From the NCBI GenBank assembly GCA_023078555.1, contig CM041201.1, positions 3,975,713 through 4,039,712 of the forward strand: 64,000 nucleotides of DNA, written 5' to 3'. The notes under the pieces were generated by a model. That model saw only the letters and a program-made list of their open reading frames with translations, was not told the origin of the DNA and searched no databases. Source of the stretch: Ulva prolifera. Taxonomy: Eukaryota; Chlorophyta; Ulvophyceae; Ulvales; Ulvaceae. The number at the start of each line of letters is the position of its first letter. Positions within the stretch are counted from its first letter, which is position 1. The position numbers and the translations under genes are program-made. This document shows positions 45,192-57,180 of this stretch, in pieces.

Positions 45192-48100
45192 ATGCCGCGA
45201 CCGGTGGCGTGCGTGTCCGCCGAGGCCCTGGTGCACGCTGCAGCGGCACGCCAGCATACATTATGGCCAGGCGCGTATAGACCCTTTCACAACTTCTCAG
45301 CACCCCCACCCGCAAGTCTTCTGCTGTGTCTGTCTGTGCCCGTGCAGTGCACGGCGTGCAGTGCACGGCGTGCACGTGTGCACTCTTCGGTATTCATGCC
45401 ATCAGTGATCGCGCCACCCACACGGCTTATTATTAGTGGCCATATTCGCACACTCCCCTCGCACCTGTCATATATGCATGGATCCATGTGAGAATGCGGA
45501 AGAGATCCGTGTTTGTCTGCACCTGTGCTCTCCTGTGAAACCTCACATCTAGATCTGTCATGTATATCATACACGTTGGATGAATTCAGAATGAATCAAC
45601 CCAGGCATATGAGTCAATCCCAGCACATCAATACCTGGCATATGCTTCAGAGGCAGTGTTTTCATCCCTGCAGTTGGGGAAGCCCTTCAGCAAAGGCAGC
45701 AATTCTCTGGTGATGAAGGCGTTCAGGCCCAGGACATCACCAAGCTGCTGGCCAGCAATGCACCTACCCCGGGGGCCCCAGGCACCGGCCAGGCTACAGA
45801 GGGGGAGGGCCTGGCGGTCCAGGTCAAGGTCATCCAGGCGGGCGTGGCAGTGTGGCTGCCTGCCCAGCAAGGCTGTGCCTGGCCTGTCAACGTCATGCTC
45901 GAGGTGTGTGGCCCCTCAGCCACTGCCAGTGTAGTGCCGGCTATGCTGGCTGCTGTAGCTAGCGCTGGCCATGGCAACGATCTCTAGAGATCCTGACGTC
46001 AGATCTCGACAGATCTGTCTGATGGCCACTCAGGCTGCCGCGCATGCAGGCACCACGAGCCCGCCACGAGCCTGTTGTGCATGTATATATTAATTACTCC
46101 TCCTCTGCTGAATTCCTCTGGCAGACATCAATGATTCCTATACATGCCCTGCGGCATCTAGCTGGATGCGTATGCGCATATATGGCGCCAGGTGCGCACC
46201 ACATGCCATGCAGTGCGCACTGCATGCCCGCTGCCAGATCTGATACAACCACTTTGCATCTTAGGACATCCTCCCGGCTGACACCTCGCACAGCATGCTA
46301 GAGAGTGCGCAATCTCTACCGTGTGCCTTGACTTGGCCGTCGTTGCTTGCAGATGATGGACCTGGGAGGGCGCCGCGCCGCTGCCTGATCAGCCGTGCCT
46401 TACGAATTCCCGTAAACCCAATACCCCCAACGCGTATGTACAACTTTACCAATTGAATGTGGGTATTGTAAATCAAATCAGCAACCAGACCAGTATACTG
46501 TACATGGCATGTGCAACTAGCACTGGAGGTACTACTCGCCATGAGACCTATAGCTAGGGCCACTCAAACGTCTAGTGCACTCAACACACCCGATTCAAAT
46601 CAGAGTATAGTTACGCACACCTTGCGCCCATCGGAGAGCCAGTGAGGTGTAGAGGCTGTCGCAGGTGTCTGTCTTCTCTGCCAACGCCCTCCCCGGCGGC
46701 GCGGACATCACGGTCATCGCCGACGCGGTGTCGGCCGCGCAGCGCGTCGCGCTCGCCCACGGCAGCCCCCTGCCGCTGCGCCTGCAGCGCGCCCTACAGC
46801 CCAGCGCACAGCACGCCGCAAAGGCCAGCACGACCGCGTTCAGCGTGCCGCAGGGCCGCCGTGTGGCTCACGTCAAGCTGCCCAAGGTGCGCGCACTCAT
46901 GCCCCTGCAGGGGTCGCGGGTTGGGGCTGGAAGCATGAATGCTGCACGCACGAGGTTGTTCACCTCGTGCGCCATCAATAGAAAATTCACCATATGCATG
47001 TGCTGCCGGGTGCGCATGGCCAGAGTTGCAGCAGCTGCATATGATTCACATGCTCAGTCACTGTCATGCGGCAATTGTGTACACCAAAAACAAGAAACGT
47101 TTTCGCCGCGGTCATGCATCTTGGTGTCTGCATTACTGTACATGATACAGTAGCAGAGGCGATCGACGCTGAGCAGGTACAAGGAGCCGTGCTTGGCGAC
47201 CATAGCGCCGACCCCCACAGTAAAGCTTGCAGCTGCATATCGTATACTGTAGGATTCGGCGCCATGGTCGCCATGGTCGCCATGGTCGTACATGCCTACT
47301 ACGCACTAGTAGGACAGTCCCTGACCATGGCTGTTGACTGGGACAAGTTTGCATCATGGCGCTGCGCAGCGGCAACATCTTGTAACAGCTGTGGCAGTCC
47401 AAGGGTCCAGTGGTAGAGCGGTCTTATCACTGGACTGCCACTACAGCCCTTCGAATTGCACACCATGATGTGACACGCACCGTGACCGCCGAAGCACGTA
47501 GCCTTGTACTGCTGCCATGCGAAGTCTAGAGCTTGAACAGAGACTGTGTGTTCGCATGTGAACAAATCTGTGTGCACGTGCAGGCAGGCGTCTGGATCCA
47601 GGAGCACTTCGTGTTCCCCGTGCTGACATTCCAGAAGCACTCTAGCTTGGTGCGCCCTCCCAGGCCTCGTGGGCATCTGTCGCGTGGGTGTCGTGTGGGT
47701 GCGGTGTGGGTGAGGTTGCAGTTGCCTGCACAAGGACAAACTGCCTTGCTTGCTTTGTCCTTGTCACACAAGGACGTAGCTGATGGGGCAGGCAGCACCG
47801 CAGAAACACAGACAGCGACACACAACACAGCGAACAGCCCAGGGGAAGGGTCAGCAATGAACCACAACACACCATGGCCAGCCACAGCCGACACCCCCCG
47901 CAGAACAAGCAACGTTAAGCAAAGTACTGCTCGTGTTTTACGAGGACAAAGCCCGGCGAGGCAGATCGCACCGCCGGGATCATCCGCCGGGATGATCACA
48001 GACAGGAACGTTAACAGGCTCTGTTCCTGCATATATGGCCATTCACACCGGTATACACCAGCGGACCCGGGCGCCACTCATGAGTGAATGATCACACAGG

Positions 48101-49560
48101 GACCTCACACAGCTGCAGGCGACACCTGCAATGCTGCAGCTGCCTGCCCTGCGTTCTAGTAGTCACTTATCGCATTCTGGGCATCTGCAATGAGGCGCAG
48201 AATACTTAAACAGGCGTGGAAACATAGCACAAGAGTTTGTTCTGAAGCAGCGATCATTCGCACATCCACGGTGTAGCACCCTCGCACACTCAACCCCCCA
48301 GGCCTAATTCGGGCCGACCGGGCCGGTCGGCCCGGGGGACTGGTCGAATTCTTCGAAGATCTTCAAGAGAAGTTCATTCCGATCTGCCGTTGGGGGTGTC
48401 ACAGCGCCCTGCCTGCTGACCCATGGGGACATGCATGCCCGCAGTTTCATGAGTGCGCTGTGTTGCTGAACGCTTTCAGGAAGCTCGCAGATTGAACACA
48501 GTTGTTTCCACGTCCGCCCTTCAGCACCAGCGCCACCGCTGCGTCAGCGTCCGGTGCATCTGCTGGGGAGCATCATCTCAACGCTGCCCTCACAAACAGC
48601 ATGCACTGGAGGCCGGGCATCGCCGACCGGCCGGCGCCCATGGCCAGGACCGATTCAAGCCTGCACACACGGAGCAACAGCATGCCACGTGTCAGTGATC
48701 AGCTGTGTGTGGTGGTGCAGAACCCACTGTCGCTGATGTTTGCCGCCGCAGCTGAGGCCACCGGTGGCGGCGTCGGCGCCAGCAGCTTCGCCGCGACCAA
48801 CCTCCTCCCCCGAACCGTCAGCATGCGAAGCTCACACGAGGTGTCCGCCGCGCTGCGCGTGCTGCGCCTCCCAAACAACATCTTTGAGCGCATCTGCATC
48901 CACCGTAGCAAGGGCGCCAGTTACCACAGCGAGCCCATGGCCGCTCCCCTAGCTGCCGACCCGACATGTGGGGGTCGCACCCCCGCCCTCATCATTGCCA
49001 GTCTGGCGGAGCCCGCTCAAGGAAAGCCACGTGAGAGATTCTCAGAGCTCCAGCATGCAAACGCTGAGCTGACGCTCTGCGGCGACCAAGCTCTCCCCGA
49101 GGGCGCCACCCTCGCTGCGCCGCTGACAAACGCCGGCACTGAATGCGAGCGCTGGCACACCACCCGTAGCTACACGCCTGCGCGAGTGTATGCGAGGCTG
49201 TCCCCGGATGCATGCGGCATCGACTCCGGTGGCAGCCTCGGCCGCACGCTCAAGCGGTCGGCATCGCAGGCGGCTCTTGCAATTGAAGAACTTGACTGTG
49301 AATGCGAGTGGGGACACCACCATGATCATATGATGCATGGTCGCAAGCATGTGCGGCTGGCTGCCCCAGCTCCAGCGCGCACTGTGGCCGTGGGGGAACT
49401 CGGCTCGATATTTCCGCCACTGACGCAATCCCCAGGCATGCATGATTCCGCTGTGCGGCAATGGCTGAGAAGCGCACTGCCCAGCCTGGAGGAATGTGAG
49501 GCGATGCTTGCTGAGCTGCTGTCAGAGCCTGAGGGGCACGAGCCTGAGACGCTGGCGTAG
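45192..49560 (+). CDS. Unrecognised protein, paralogue A
   Basis: No known family recognised. Exons 45674-45903, 46665-46886, 47584-47649 and 48721-49560 join with phases 1/0/0/0. A less certain first exon begins at the Met at 45192 (VSAEALVHAAAARQH). Order of content: a Gln-rich start (LQQRQQFSGDEGVQAQDITK), LAVQVKVIQAGVAVWLPAQQ, VSVFSANALPGGADITVIAD and AVSAAQRVALAHGSPLPLRL, SVPQGRRVAHVKLPKV, WIQEHFVFPVLTFQKHSSL, then a long last exon. That exon has LPRTVSMRSSHEVSAALRVL, a serine site KRSASQ, a His-rich patch (GHHHDHMMHGRKHVRL) and the C-terminal helix LPSLEECEAMLAELL. Paralogue B at 58-61 kb has the same exon phases, which supports both as real genes. No membrane span or signal is seen; a regulatory, probably nuclear or cytosolic, protein is a guess. 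Confidence 0.65.
47263..47290. repeat. 9-bp tandem repeat in an intron of paralogue A
   Basis: CATGGTCGC is repeated three times in a row within the third resolved intron (46887-47583). Confidence 0.9.
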
Positions 49561-51610
49561 GTGCGAGTTGATGCTCCGCATGCATGCTCAGCGGTCGTAA
49601 GCTTAAGCACGTGTATCACCTTGAACATGGCACGGCTGCCCGTGGCAATGAGGCTGCTCGACCCAGGCTCTGTTGAGTCAGGCTGCCCAGACGTCTCCGG
49701 CAGGCCGGGCAGGTGCATGGCTGCAGAAATGGAACAGCAGCAGCCTGAGGTTGCCATGATGATGAAGTCAACCATGCGTGTGTGCTGCCACAGGCCTGAA
49801 GAGGGATCCTGGGCGGGCTGTGCGACTGGCTGGGCGCCGTGGCATATACATGATGCCGGATCTGCAGTGTGCACTCCAGACACCTGCCTGCAGCATCATC
49901 CCGCGGTGCCTTCAATCCGTCCTGTCGCTTTCGGAAGACGCCGATACGCATCAGTTGCACAGGAAGTCGTTGCAACATTGCACAGGGAGGCTTTCAATAT
50001 CAAAATTAATTGAAAGGTGCAAGGGTCAAGGCAGATGTTCATCAGCCAAGCGTGTGGGCAGTGCGTCCACAGCCCAGGCTGCTCGACGGCTCAATATATA
50101 TATATGTCATGATGATGCCGTTGCAATGGCAGTGCGCGACAGCCCCGCAGCACATGCATGCGCATGTGCTGCGGGGCCCTCGCGGGCGAGTTTTCAGTGC
50201 TTTGATGTAGTCCTGCCGCCAGCACCGCCAGCAGCAGTCCACCGTGTGCGGAGCAGACGGCAAGGCTGTAGTGTTCAAGGCCAGTACGTCGAGGAATAGC
50301 TATAGGTGCACCGCGTCCGTGGCGGCCTCTAGCCAGTCCTTGCATGGCTCCTTTTCTAATGCATGTGCCCCGGTGTCCACATGTCTGTTGCGCACATGTG
50401 CGGCCACGAGGGTGGAGGGGGAAGCCTTGGCCTGTGTCAGTTCGGTCGAGGTATATGTAGTTGGGACTGCACTGCCATCAGCAGCCTGGGCAGTGCAGCG
50501 AACTGTTGCGGACGCTGCGCAAGTAGAGGGGGTGTGAGATATCTCGTACGCGGAATAGCCGCATCACGGGGCTGCGACTCTCTTGCCCTTGTAACGCATA
50601 CCCCTGCCAGTGGCAGTCTGTGCCGATAAAGCAGGAGCCCAGCTGGACAGCACAGCGCGGTGGGCATCTGCACATGTGAGCTCACTAGTGGCTTGCAACT
50701 TGAAAGGGGTACAGTTCAGACGAGAAGCGCGGCTATACTACATAGTTGCTGGCAGGGGGGGGGGAGGGGGGGGGCTGACGCTACACACGGGGAGCTGTAC
50801 ACAGCTGCAGCCCGCAACCCAACTTTGAACAGCTAGCCCCTGATCCGTGAGGGTTATGCATATGATGCCTGACCTTGGGGCAGCCAAGTCTACCAATTTG
50901 CACTGCAAGGATTTTTGCAGTGCGCGCCTGGAGCCTGGATCCGGACCACAGCTGCACTTGCAGGCAGGTTGCAGCCAAGGGTGGGGAGGCCGCCTGCTGG
51001 TACGTACACAGTATACCGGTCTGCCATCATGCCATCAATAGAGCAAAGTAAATCTGATTTCAGTGATGTGTCAAGTACGTTCACACGACACATAAAGCAC
51101 TGCAGAGCCATGCGAGGGATCCCTCTGCTACTAGTAGTACTATCTGGAGATAGACCCACGTGGGTCTGCCATTGGAGTAACACTTTCATATGTGGTGCGA
51201 AATACCATGTCTGAGATGCTAGCTGTGCGACTACCGCTGCTGCCACTGGCAGGCCAAGGGCTGCAAGCATGTGCAATTGCTGCATGGACTGGCCCGGGGC
51301 AGCGCATACCATCAATGCCATTCATGCTTGCTTCAAGTTGAGAAGCTGCACATGCCTGTCCCACATATGTGATGGAAAAGCCAAAGCTGTGATCATGATT
51401 GAGCTGGAATTCAGTTCGAACTACTACCACTACTGGTAGTAGCACTGGCCATATGGCGATGGTCTTGCATGTGTTATCATAACGATTGTCTTTAAGGACA
51501 AAATTTTAAACAGCAAGGCATGCAGGTAGCATGGCGGGCAACAATCAGGGGAATGCTGTTCCCCTGCTTGTTGCACTGCAGCGCACTGTGGCACCCACAC
51601 AACCAGTGAC
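49561..51610. other. Spacer between paralogue A and the LINE-like element
   Basis: No gene recognised. It contains a short TA run (50095-50104) and an interrupted G-rich tract (about 50755-50773). The 5' end of the retroelement probably lies toward the right side, but no boundary or target duplication could be identified. Confidence 0.45.
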
Positions 51611-54600
51611 TTGACGAGCGGCAGCGGAGGCATCACTGGGCCGCTGGAACAGCCGGCTGCCCGCTCCGACATGGTCCTGGCATCGAAAGATGTGCACCAG
51701 TGGACCGCGGGCAGCCCGGCTGGCGGCCATATCCCCTCAGGTGACGTCCCGTCGCCCGCAATCCCCTCGGATGTCGAAATGCATGAGGACGACATGTCGG
51801 CGGCGAGCTCCCTGCCTGCTCCCCACCCCCACCAGACAACAACACTGCATGGGGTGGGAGGCACTCGAGGGGCGCCTGAGCCTGCCCCTGAGGCGGCCGT
51901 CTCCCATGCATTGAGACATGCGATGCGTGGAGAGCAGCCGCTGCAGGCCGGTCCCTCAGACCTTGCGCTATCTGGGTCCATGCACGCAGGGACAGCCCCT
52001 ATAGCGGCCCCCGCAACAGGCAGCCCCCGTGACGGGAGTCACTCGGCGCAGAGAGCGGCGCAGGCACGCCCGCCAGACCCCGGAGACATCGCCCCAGACG
52101 TCGCGCGCGCCGAGATCCAAGGCGAGGAGGCGCGAGATTCGCGCATGCGGGATATCGGAGAGCACAGTCGTGTCGGCCGCGACCCCCAGCCGTCCACGGC
52201 CCCCACACACCAATCAGCACCGTCTCCGCAGTCCTCGGGCCCGGTTCCCCGCATCCACCAGACGGTCGCCTTCCATGGCAGGGAGGCCTGGGCAGGGGCT
52301 GTGGCTGACGCGGGTGCAGCGATCATCGATGCGACGGAACGAGACCACCCTCCCAGCATCGTTAAGGCCGTGGGCCGCCTCATCGACCTGCCGGTCGATG
52401 TCCTGGCAGATGACAGGGCCAGCGAAGGCCGCAGCCGCAGGATCATCGCACGTGTGCGCGAGCTAAAAACACGCACGCGCCGGGCAATGACGCTGGGGGA
52501 GGCGACGGTCCTGGACCCAGGCCGCACCCCCACGCAGGTCGTTGAGGACGGTGCCCTGGCGGACCGGATAGACCGCAGCTGCCGCCTCGGCAACGTGGGC
52601 AAGGGCGCACGCAGCCTTGACGCCCTCAAGATGATGGAGATCGACGACGCTACCGTCCTTGAGCTCGAGGGGCTCCACCCACGCGCCCCCCCGCTGACAG
52701 GCCGCCCCCAGCAGCCCTCCGTCGAGGGGACTGCACCAGCCCAGACCGGCGCCGAACAGTTCGAGGCCATCCTGCACTCCCTGAAGAGGGGCACCGCAGC
52801 AGGCCCCAGCGGATGGACGTACAAGCACATCCGCATTGCCGGCCTGTACGATGAGCGCACTGGTGAGATCTTGCGGAAGTGCATCAATCTCATGCTGGCG
52901 GGCAGGCTGCCACACCTGGAGCACCTTCTGGCATCCCGCCTTGTTGCCCTCGAGAAGCCAGCAGGAGGGGCGAGGCCCATCGCGATCGGTGAAGCGTTTG
53001 TGCGGCTGGCAAGCATCTGTGCACTGGCGTGCGTGCCAGACGTCGGTGCCCTCCTCGCCCCGCTGCAGATCGGTGTGGGCATCCAAGGGGGAGCCGAGAT
53101 CTCGGGCCATGCCCTGAGGCCTGATTTTGCAAAGCCAGACACCGTCACGGTGTCCACGGATCTGCAGAATGCCTTCAATGTGATGTCCCGCGGCCGGCCG
53201 GGAGGCAATGGAGGAGCAGCTCGCCGCATCGCTCCCGGAGCTTCTCCCATACTTCCGAACGGTGTATGGGCAGAGCAGCGCCCTCCTCGCCCGCCGCCCG
53301 GATGGCACCTGCGTGGAGCTGCGCAGCGAGACAGGCGTGCGACAGGGCGACCCCCTGGGGCCGCTCTTGTTCGAGCTCGCCTACCTCCCCACCTTGAAAG
53401 AGGCACACGGCTCGCCCCCAACGCCCTTGTCGCATCCTGCCATGATGATACGTATGTGCAGGGCGATGCGGACAGTGTGGTGGCTGCTGCGAACGCGATC
53501 CTCACGCACCATCCATACAACCGCGCGAAAACCGTCGTATACTGCACCGATCCGGAGAAAGCGCGCCATGTGGCAGCGCAGTTGCAGGCTACAATCGCCG
53601 AGGACAGGATTGTGGTCTGCGGCACGCCGCTCGGCACCGACGCCTGCATTGAAGCCCACGTGAAGCAGCGCTGCCAGCACACAACGGCGCTCATCGACAA
53701 GCTGATCGGGCTGCCACTGCCGGCGCAGTCGAAGTGGGCGGTCCTGTACTACTGCCTCCAGCACAGGGAGGCACACCTCCGCAACACGAGCTGGGGTGCG
53801 CTCCGGGACTATCTAGACAGATCTGCCGACCGTCGAGGACGCCACGCTGCGTGCCCTGTGCCACATCATGGATGTGGCTAACCCGACCAAGGCTCAGGCC
53901 GAGCAGGCCCTCCTGCCTCACCGCCACGGCGGCATGGGGCTCCGGCACTACACCGCGGATGCGGCGGATGCGGCACGCGTTTCATCAGCTGCGCTGGCGC
54001 TGTGCGCACTGGTCGACGGTGTTGAGCGTGGCTGGCCGTTCCGCGGCAGCGCGGCCGTGGAGCTGCAGGGCAAGCTTGACCGGCTGCGCGCGACGTGGGG
54101 TCACGCGATCGCCGACCTTGGCGCCGGCCCTGCTGACGCCGCAGCATGGGCGCTGGACACCACGGCGAAGCTGCGCCTGACGCAGCTGCAGCGGGCGATA
54201 TCGCGCGCTGAGGCTGATGGGCGCAAAGCCGCCATGTTCGCTGCGCTCTTCGTGGCAGGCAGTGGCCGGACGTCCCAGTTCACTGAAGACGGCCAGGCGG
54301 CGGCAGCCAGATTACGCAGCTGCATGGGGGCCATGGCATCGGCTTGGCTCACGGCGCTCCCGGCCGCGGGTCCAGTGACGGGCCTGTCCGACCTGGAGTT
54401 CGGCGTGTACGCGCGGCTCCGGCTCGGGGAAGTCCTCCTGCCCCGCGTCTCAGCGGCGACGATGACACATCCTCTGAATTCCTCTGTGGCCGCAATGATG
54501 CGTCTGGTACGCACTCGCTGATCTGCAAGTCGCTGTGGGGTACCGTCGTGGCCCGCCACAACCTCGTCATGGAGACATGGCGCCGCATTATGGCACACGG

Positions 54601-55384
54601 CGGGATCGTGTCAGCGGTCGAGCCTCACATGAGCAGGCTCCCCCGCGGCCTCGGCCCCGGCATTGGGCTCGCCCGCAACGTCCCGGACAGCACGGACGCA
54701 GCTTCCCCGTCACTGACCACCAAATCCTCACCCATCCAGGCCTCGGTCGCGCCCGCTCCTCCTCATGGCGCCCAGGCCCCGTCCCCCACCATCCCGCAGC
54801 CTGCTCCAGCATGCCCCGACAGCGCGACGCCGTCCCCCGCAGCCGACCACCCCGCAACCTCCCCCGCCCCCGCCGCGGTCGCGCCCGATCTCTCCCATGG
54901 CGCCCAGGCACCCGCTTCCCTCACGTACGCGGCCGTCGCGTCCTCCTGCGCTGCCACAACGGCGACCGGCGCCGACGCCCCCGCTGGTGCGGCCGCCCCC
55001 CACACTGCGCAGGCGGTGCCGCAAGGCCCGCAGCAGTCGGTCCAGGCACCAGCTTCCCCATCGCCGGCTGTTGCCCGGTCCCGCAGACCCGCACAGCGGG
55101 GCGACATCTCCGTGTTCTTCCCGGGCGCCCCGGTCATCGGCGACGTGTGCGTCACCCACCCGCTGGCTTCCCCGAACGTCAGGGCCGCGGCGCTCCACGA
55201 CGGTGCCTCGGCAGAGGCCGCTGGCCGGCGCAAACGCGAAAAGTACGGCCGGGCCGGCGCGGGCGCGTTCACGCTGGTCCCGCTGTCGCATGAGACATAC
55301 GGCCGTGTAGGCCCGGCCACCTTTGCATTCCTCAACAGGCTTGCTGATGTGGCTGCAGGGTCTGGCGCGGCCTCTTGGTGGTGA
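51611..55384 (+). mobile_element. Decayed LINE-like (non-LTR) retrotransposon with reverse transcriptase
   Basis: A long open frame (51611-53881) with an Ala/Pro-rich start carries the first RT blocks: GTAAGPSGWTYKHIR (about 52793), LVALEKPAGGARPIAIGEAF, and VSTDLQNAFNVMSR (ending about 53192). Block GVRQGDPLGPLLFELAY (53331-53382) is in another frame, and CHDDTYVQG, the YxDD-like catalytic box (53439-53465), is back in the first. The thumb-like part 53868-54521 and the C-terminal part (to 55384) are again shifted, so there are at least four frame breaks (about 53.2, 53.41, 53.82 and 54.48 kb). Downstream come a C-H-C-H knuckle-like box (CGRNDASGTHSLICK...RHN) and RGDISVFFPGAPVIGDVCVT...FTLVPLSHETYGRVG, possibly a restriction-like endonuclease. 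No LTRs were found. The copy is inactive as read. Confidence 0.85.
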
Positions 55385-55850
55385 TTCCTGGAGTACGCAA
55401 TGCGCGATCTCCCGACGACGCTCTGTCGTGCAGTGGCGCGCCAGGTACGCGCCGCGGCTCCGCTGATGGCACGCCACGCGGGCAAGGCAGTTTTGGCGAG
55501 ACTCACAGTCCCATCTGATGACCTCTCGCCGCTTACAGGCCATCCGGCCTGAGCGGTGGGGTGCCCCTCGGGAGCCCCGCCCGCGTGACGCCACCAACTG
55601 ATGGCCTCCGAGGTCTGCCTCCAGCTGGGCCGGGTTCGATGGGCGTGCGGGGTGCCTTCGTTGGCATGTGCAGGGATTGCGGAGACGGCTTGGGCGATGC
55701 ATTGTCCTGGGTGCGGTGCGGCGTGGGCCGGCGAGGCTGCGCGGCGGTGTGCCGGGCTGGCGTGGTGTGCTGTGGCTCGGGGGGTGCACCATGGGGGTGG
55801 GGTTTGGGGCTAGGGCGGCCCCTGGCGATCGGGCGGCCATGATGGGCGGC
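55385..55850 (+). mobile_element. 3' non-coding tail of the LINE-like element
   Basis: Follows the last coding part directly and shares a block with the remnant at 35695-35830 (from CGCTGATGG to GGCCTGAG). The exact 3' end and any poly-A tail or target duplication could not be seen. Confidence 0.5.
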
Positions 55851-56159
55851 CTCAGGCAGCAGTGTGTTGGGCGCGGCCCTATTAATGTGTATGGCACGTG
55901 CAGTCCGGGACCATGGCCCGCAGCAACTCCTTTCAAGTGCAGTGCAGCAGCGATGCATCGCAGGGTTGGGTCGCCAGTGCAAGTTTGCGATACGGCTAAT
56001 GCATGCACGCGCACGCACCGCGTGACCTAGCGCGTCCATGAAGCCCGCGGCCGCGCGCGGTGCAGACTATCGCATCCGAGAGGCTGTTACGTACTGCCAC
56101 ACATTGCGTAGTGAGGACGCGGCAGATTACTTATTTCGCTAACCAGGCTGCCTCGTGTC

Positions 56160-57066
56160 CAGGGCTCTACATCCCGATCGGTTTCCCGACGAAAAATTGG
56201 AAAAAGGCAAAAAACCCGATGGCGAGCGAAGCGAGTCGTCGGTTTCCCCCGACAAGCCAGGGGGGGGGCCGGCGGGCGTGCCCGACAGGCACCAATGGTG
56301 CTTTTCGGGATACCCCGACCAACGCTGACAGCTTGTCGGGATCCCGAAATCCTGTCGGGCCTGAAGGCGCCGGATGCACATTGCAATGACAGAGTATTCA
56401 CCAGGTGAGTCGCAACCAGGTTGCTTGCCGCTTGCGCATTGCGAGAATGACCTTGCTTTCGTTCGGGTTCACTGGTCAAGGGCCGAAGCGCAGCCGCACA
56501 GCCGAAACTCCTGCATCAGCCGACCAGGGCAGCAACGAAGCCAGTTATTCGAAGAAAATGGCTGCGGAACGCTCAGGCGATATGCCACGATTGTCTGAAC
56601 AGAAAGTTCGCGAACGCCAGCTTGAGTATCCATGGAGTGTGTATCAAGGCCCGGTCAATAAAGCTCACTGTTAGACCTGTTCTGTTTGTGAGTCTTGTAA
56701 GGGAAGCTCCAAAGGGAAACTACACAGGTTCAAGGAGGGGAACGACTTCAGGAAGCATCAGAACTCACACAATCACACGCGCGCAGCCGAAGCACAGATC
56801 CTTGCCGCTGGGCTCGAAAAGGCTCGTGATAATGCAATGTATGAGCGCTACAAAACTAATCTTGATTCAAGCGCGCGTTTGCTCATCGTTCTGGCGTTCA
56901 TGGCAGCCAAGGGCATCTGAAAATTGTTTTTGACACCCCCGATAGAACGTGAGGATGTCGGCGGGCAACCCGATATCCAGCAGGGTGCTTTTCGGGGCCA
57001 GCCCGACAAAAAATGGGTATGGCTTCGGTTTACCCCGACAAGAAAAAACCGGCTTGTAGAGCCCTG
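56160..57066. mobile_element. Non-autonomous hAT-type DNA transposon (907 bp)
   Basis: Terminal inverted repeats CAGGGCTCTACA (56160-56171) and TGTAGAGCCCTG (57055-57066) are perfect over 12 bp, and the element is bracketed by a perfect 8-bp duplication CTCGTGTC (56152-56159 and 57067-57074). A CAGGG-type end and an 8-bp duplication are the hallmarks of hAT elements. Subterminal CCCGACA(A/G)/(C/T)TGTCGGG motifs recur on both sides (56240-56370, 56990-57050). Inside, a frame running to TGA at 56918-56920 encodes a finger-like stretch (CESCKGSSKGKLHRFKEGND, then FRKHQNSHNHT), resembling the N-terminal zinc finger of hAT transposases. It is interrupted by TAG at 56672. The catalytic domain is absent, so movement would depend on an enzyme supplied from elsewhere. 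Confidence 0.88.
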
Positions 57067-57081
57067 CTCGTGTCTCCATCA

Positions 57082-57180
57082 GATGTAGTCACAAAGGACA
57101 GAGCTCTGTCCTTTGTGCAGAGGCCGGGCAGCGAGCCGTTGCTAGGAATTCACACGCAAATCTACTCACGCAGTCATGTG
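57082..57180 (+). repeat. 80-bp dispersed repeat, copy 2, with a perfect 28-bp palindrome
   Basis: Same repeat as 44915-44996, lying just right of the hAT element's target duplication. CACAAAGGACAGAG (57090-57103) is followed at once by its reverse complement CTCTGTCCTTTGTG (57104-57117). Confidence 0.85.

Noticed and set aside
47407-47465. tRNA- or SINE-like stretch (AGTGGTAGAGC ... CTTCGAAT)
   Set aside because: D- and T-stem bases do not pair and no acceptor stem forms; the stretch is better explained by a local hairpin (GGCAGTCC/GGACTGCC).
48310-48340. Palindromic GGGCCGACC...GGTCGGCCC
   Set aside because: A short GC-rich hairpin in an intron of paralogue A with no second copy or flanking duplication; not enough to call an element.
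52039-53700. 553-codon minus-strand frame opposite the retroelement
   Set aside because: It is the antisense shadow of GC-rich RT coding sequence; the plus strand carries the conserved RT blocks.
54728-56014. 428-codon minus frame
   Set aside because: Antisense of the Ala/Pro-rich retroelement C-terminus; low-complexity composition only.
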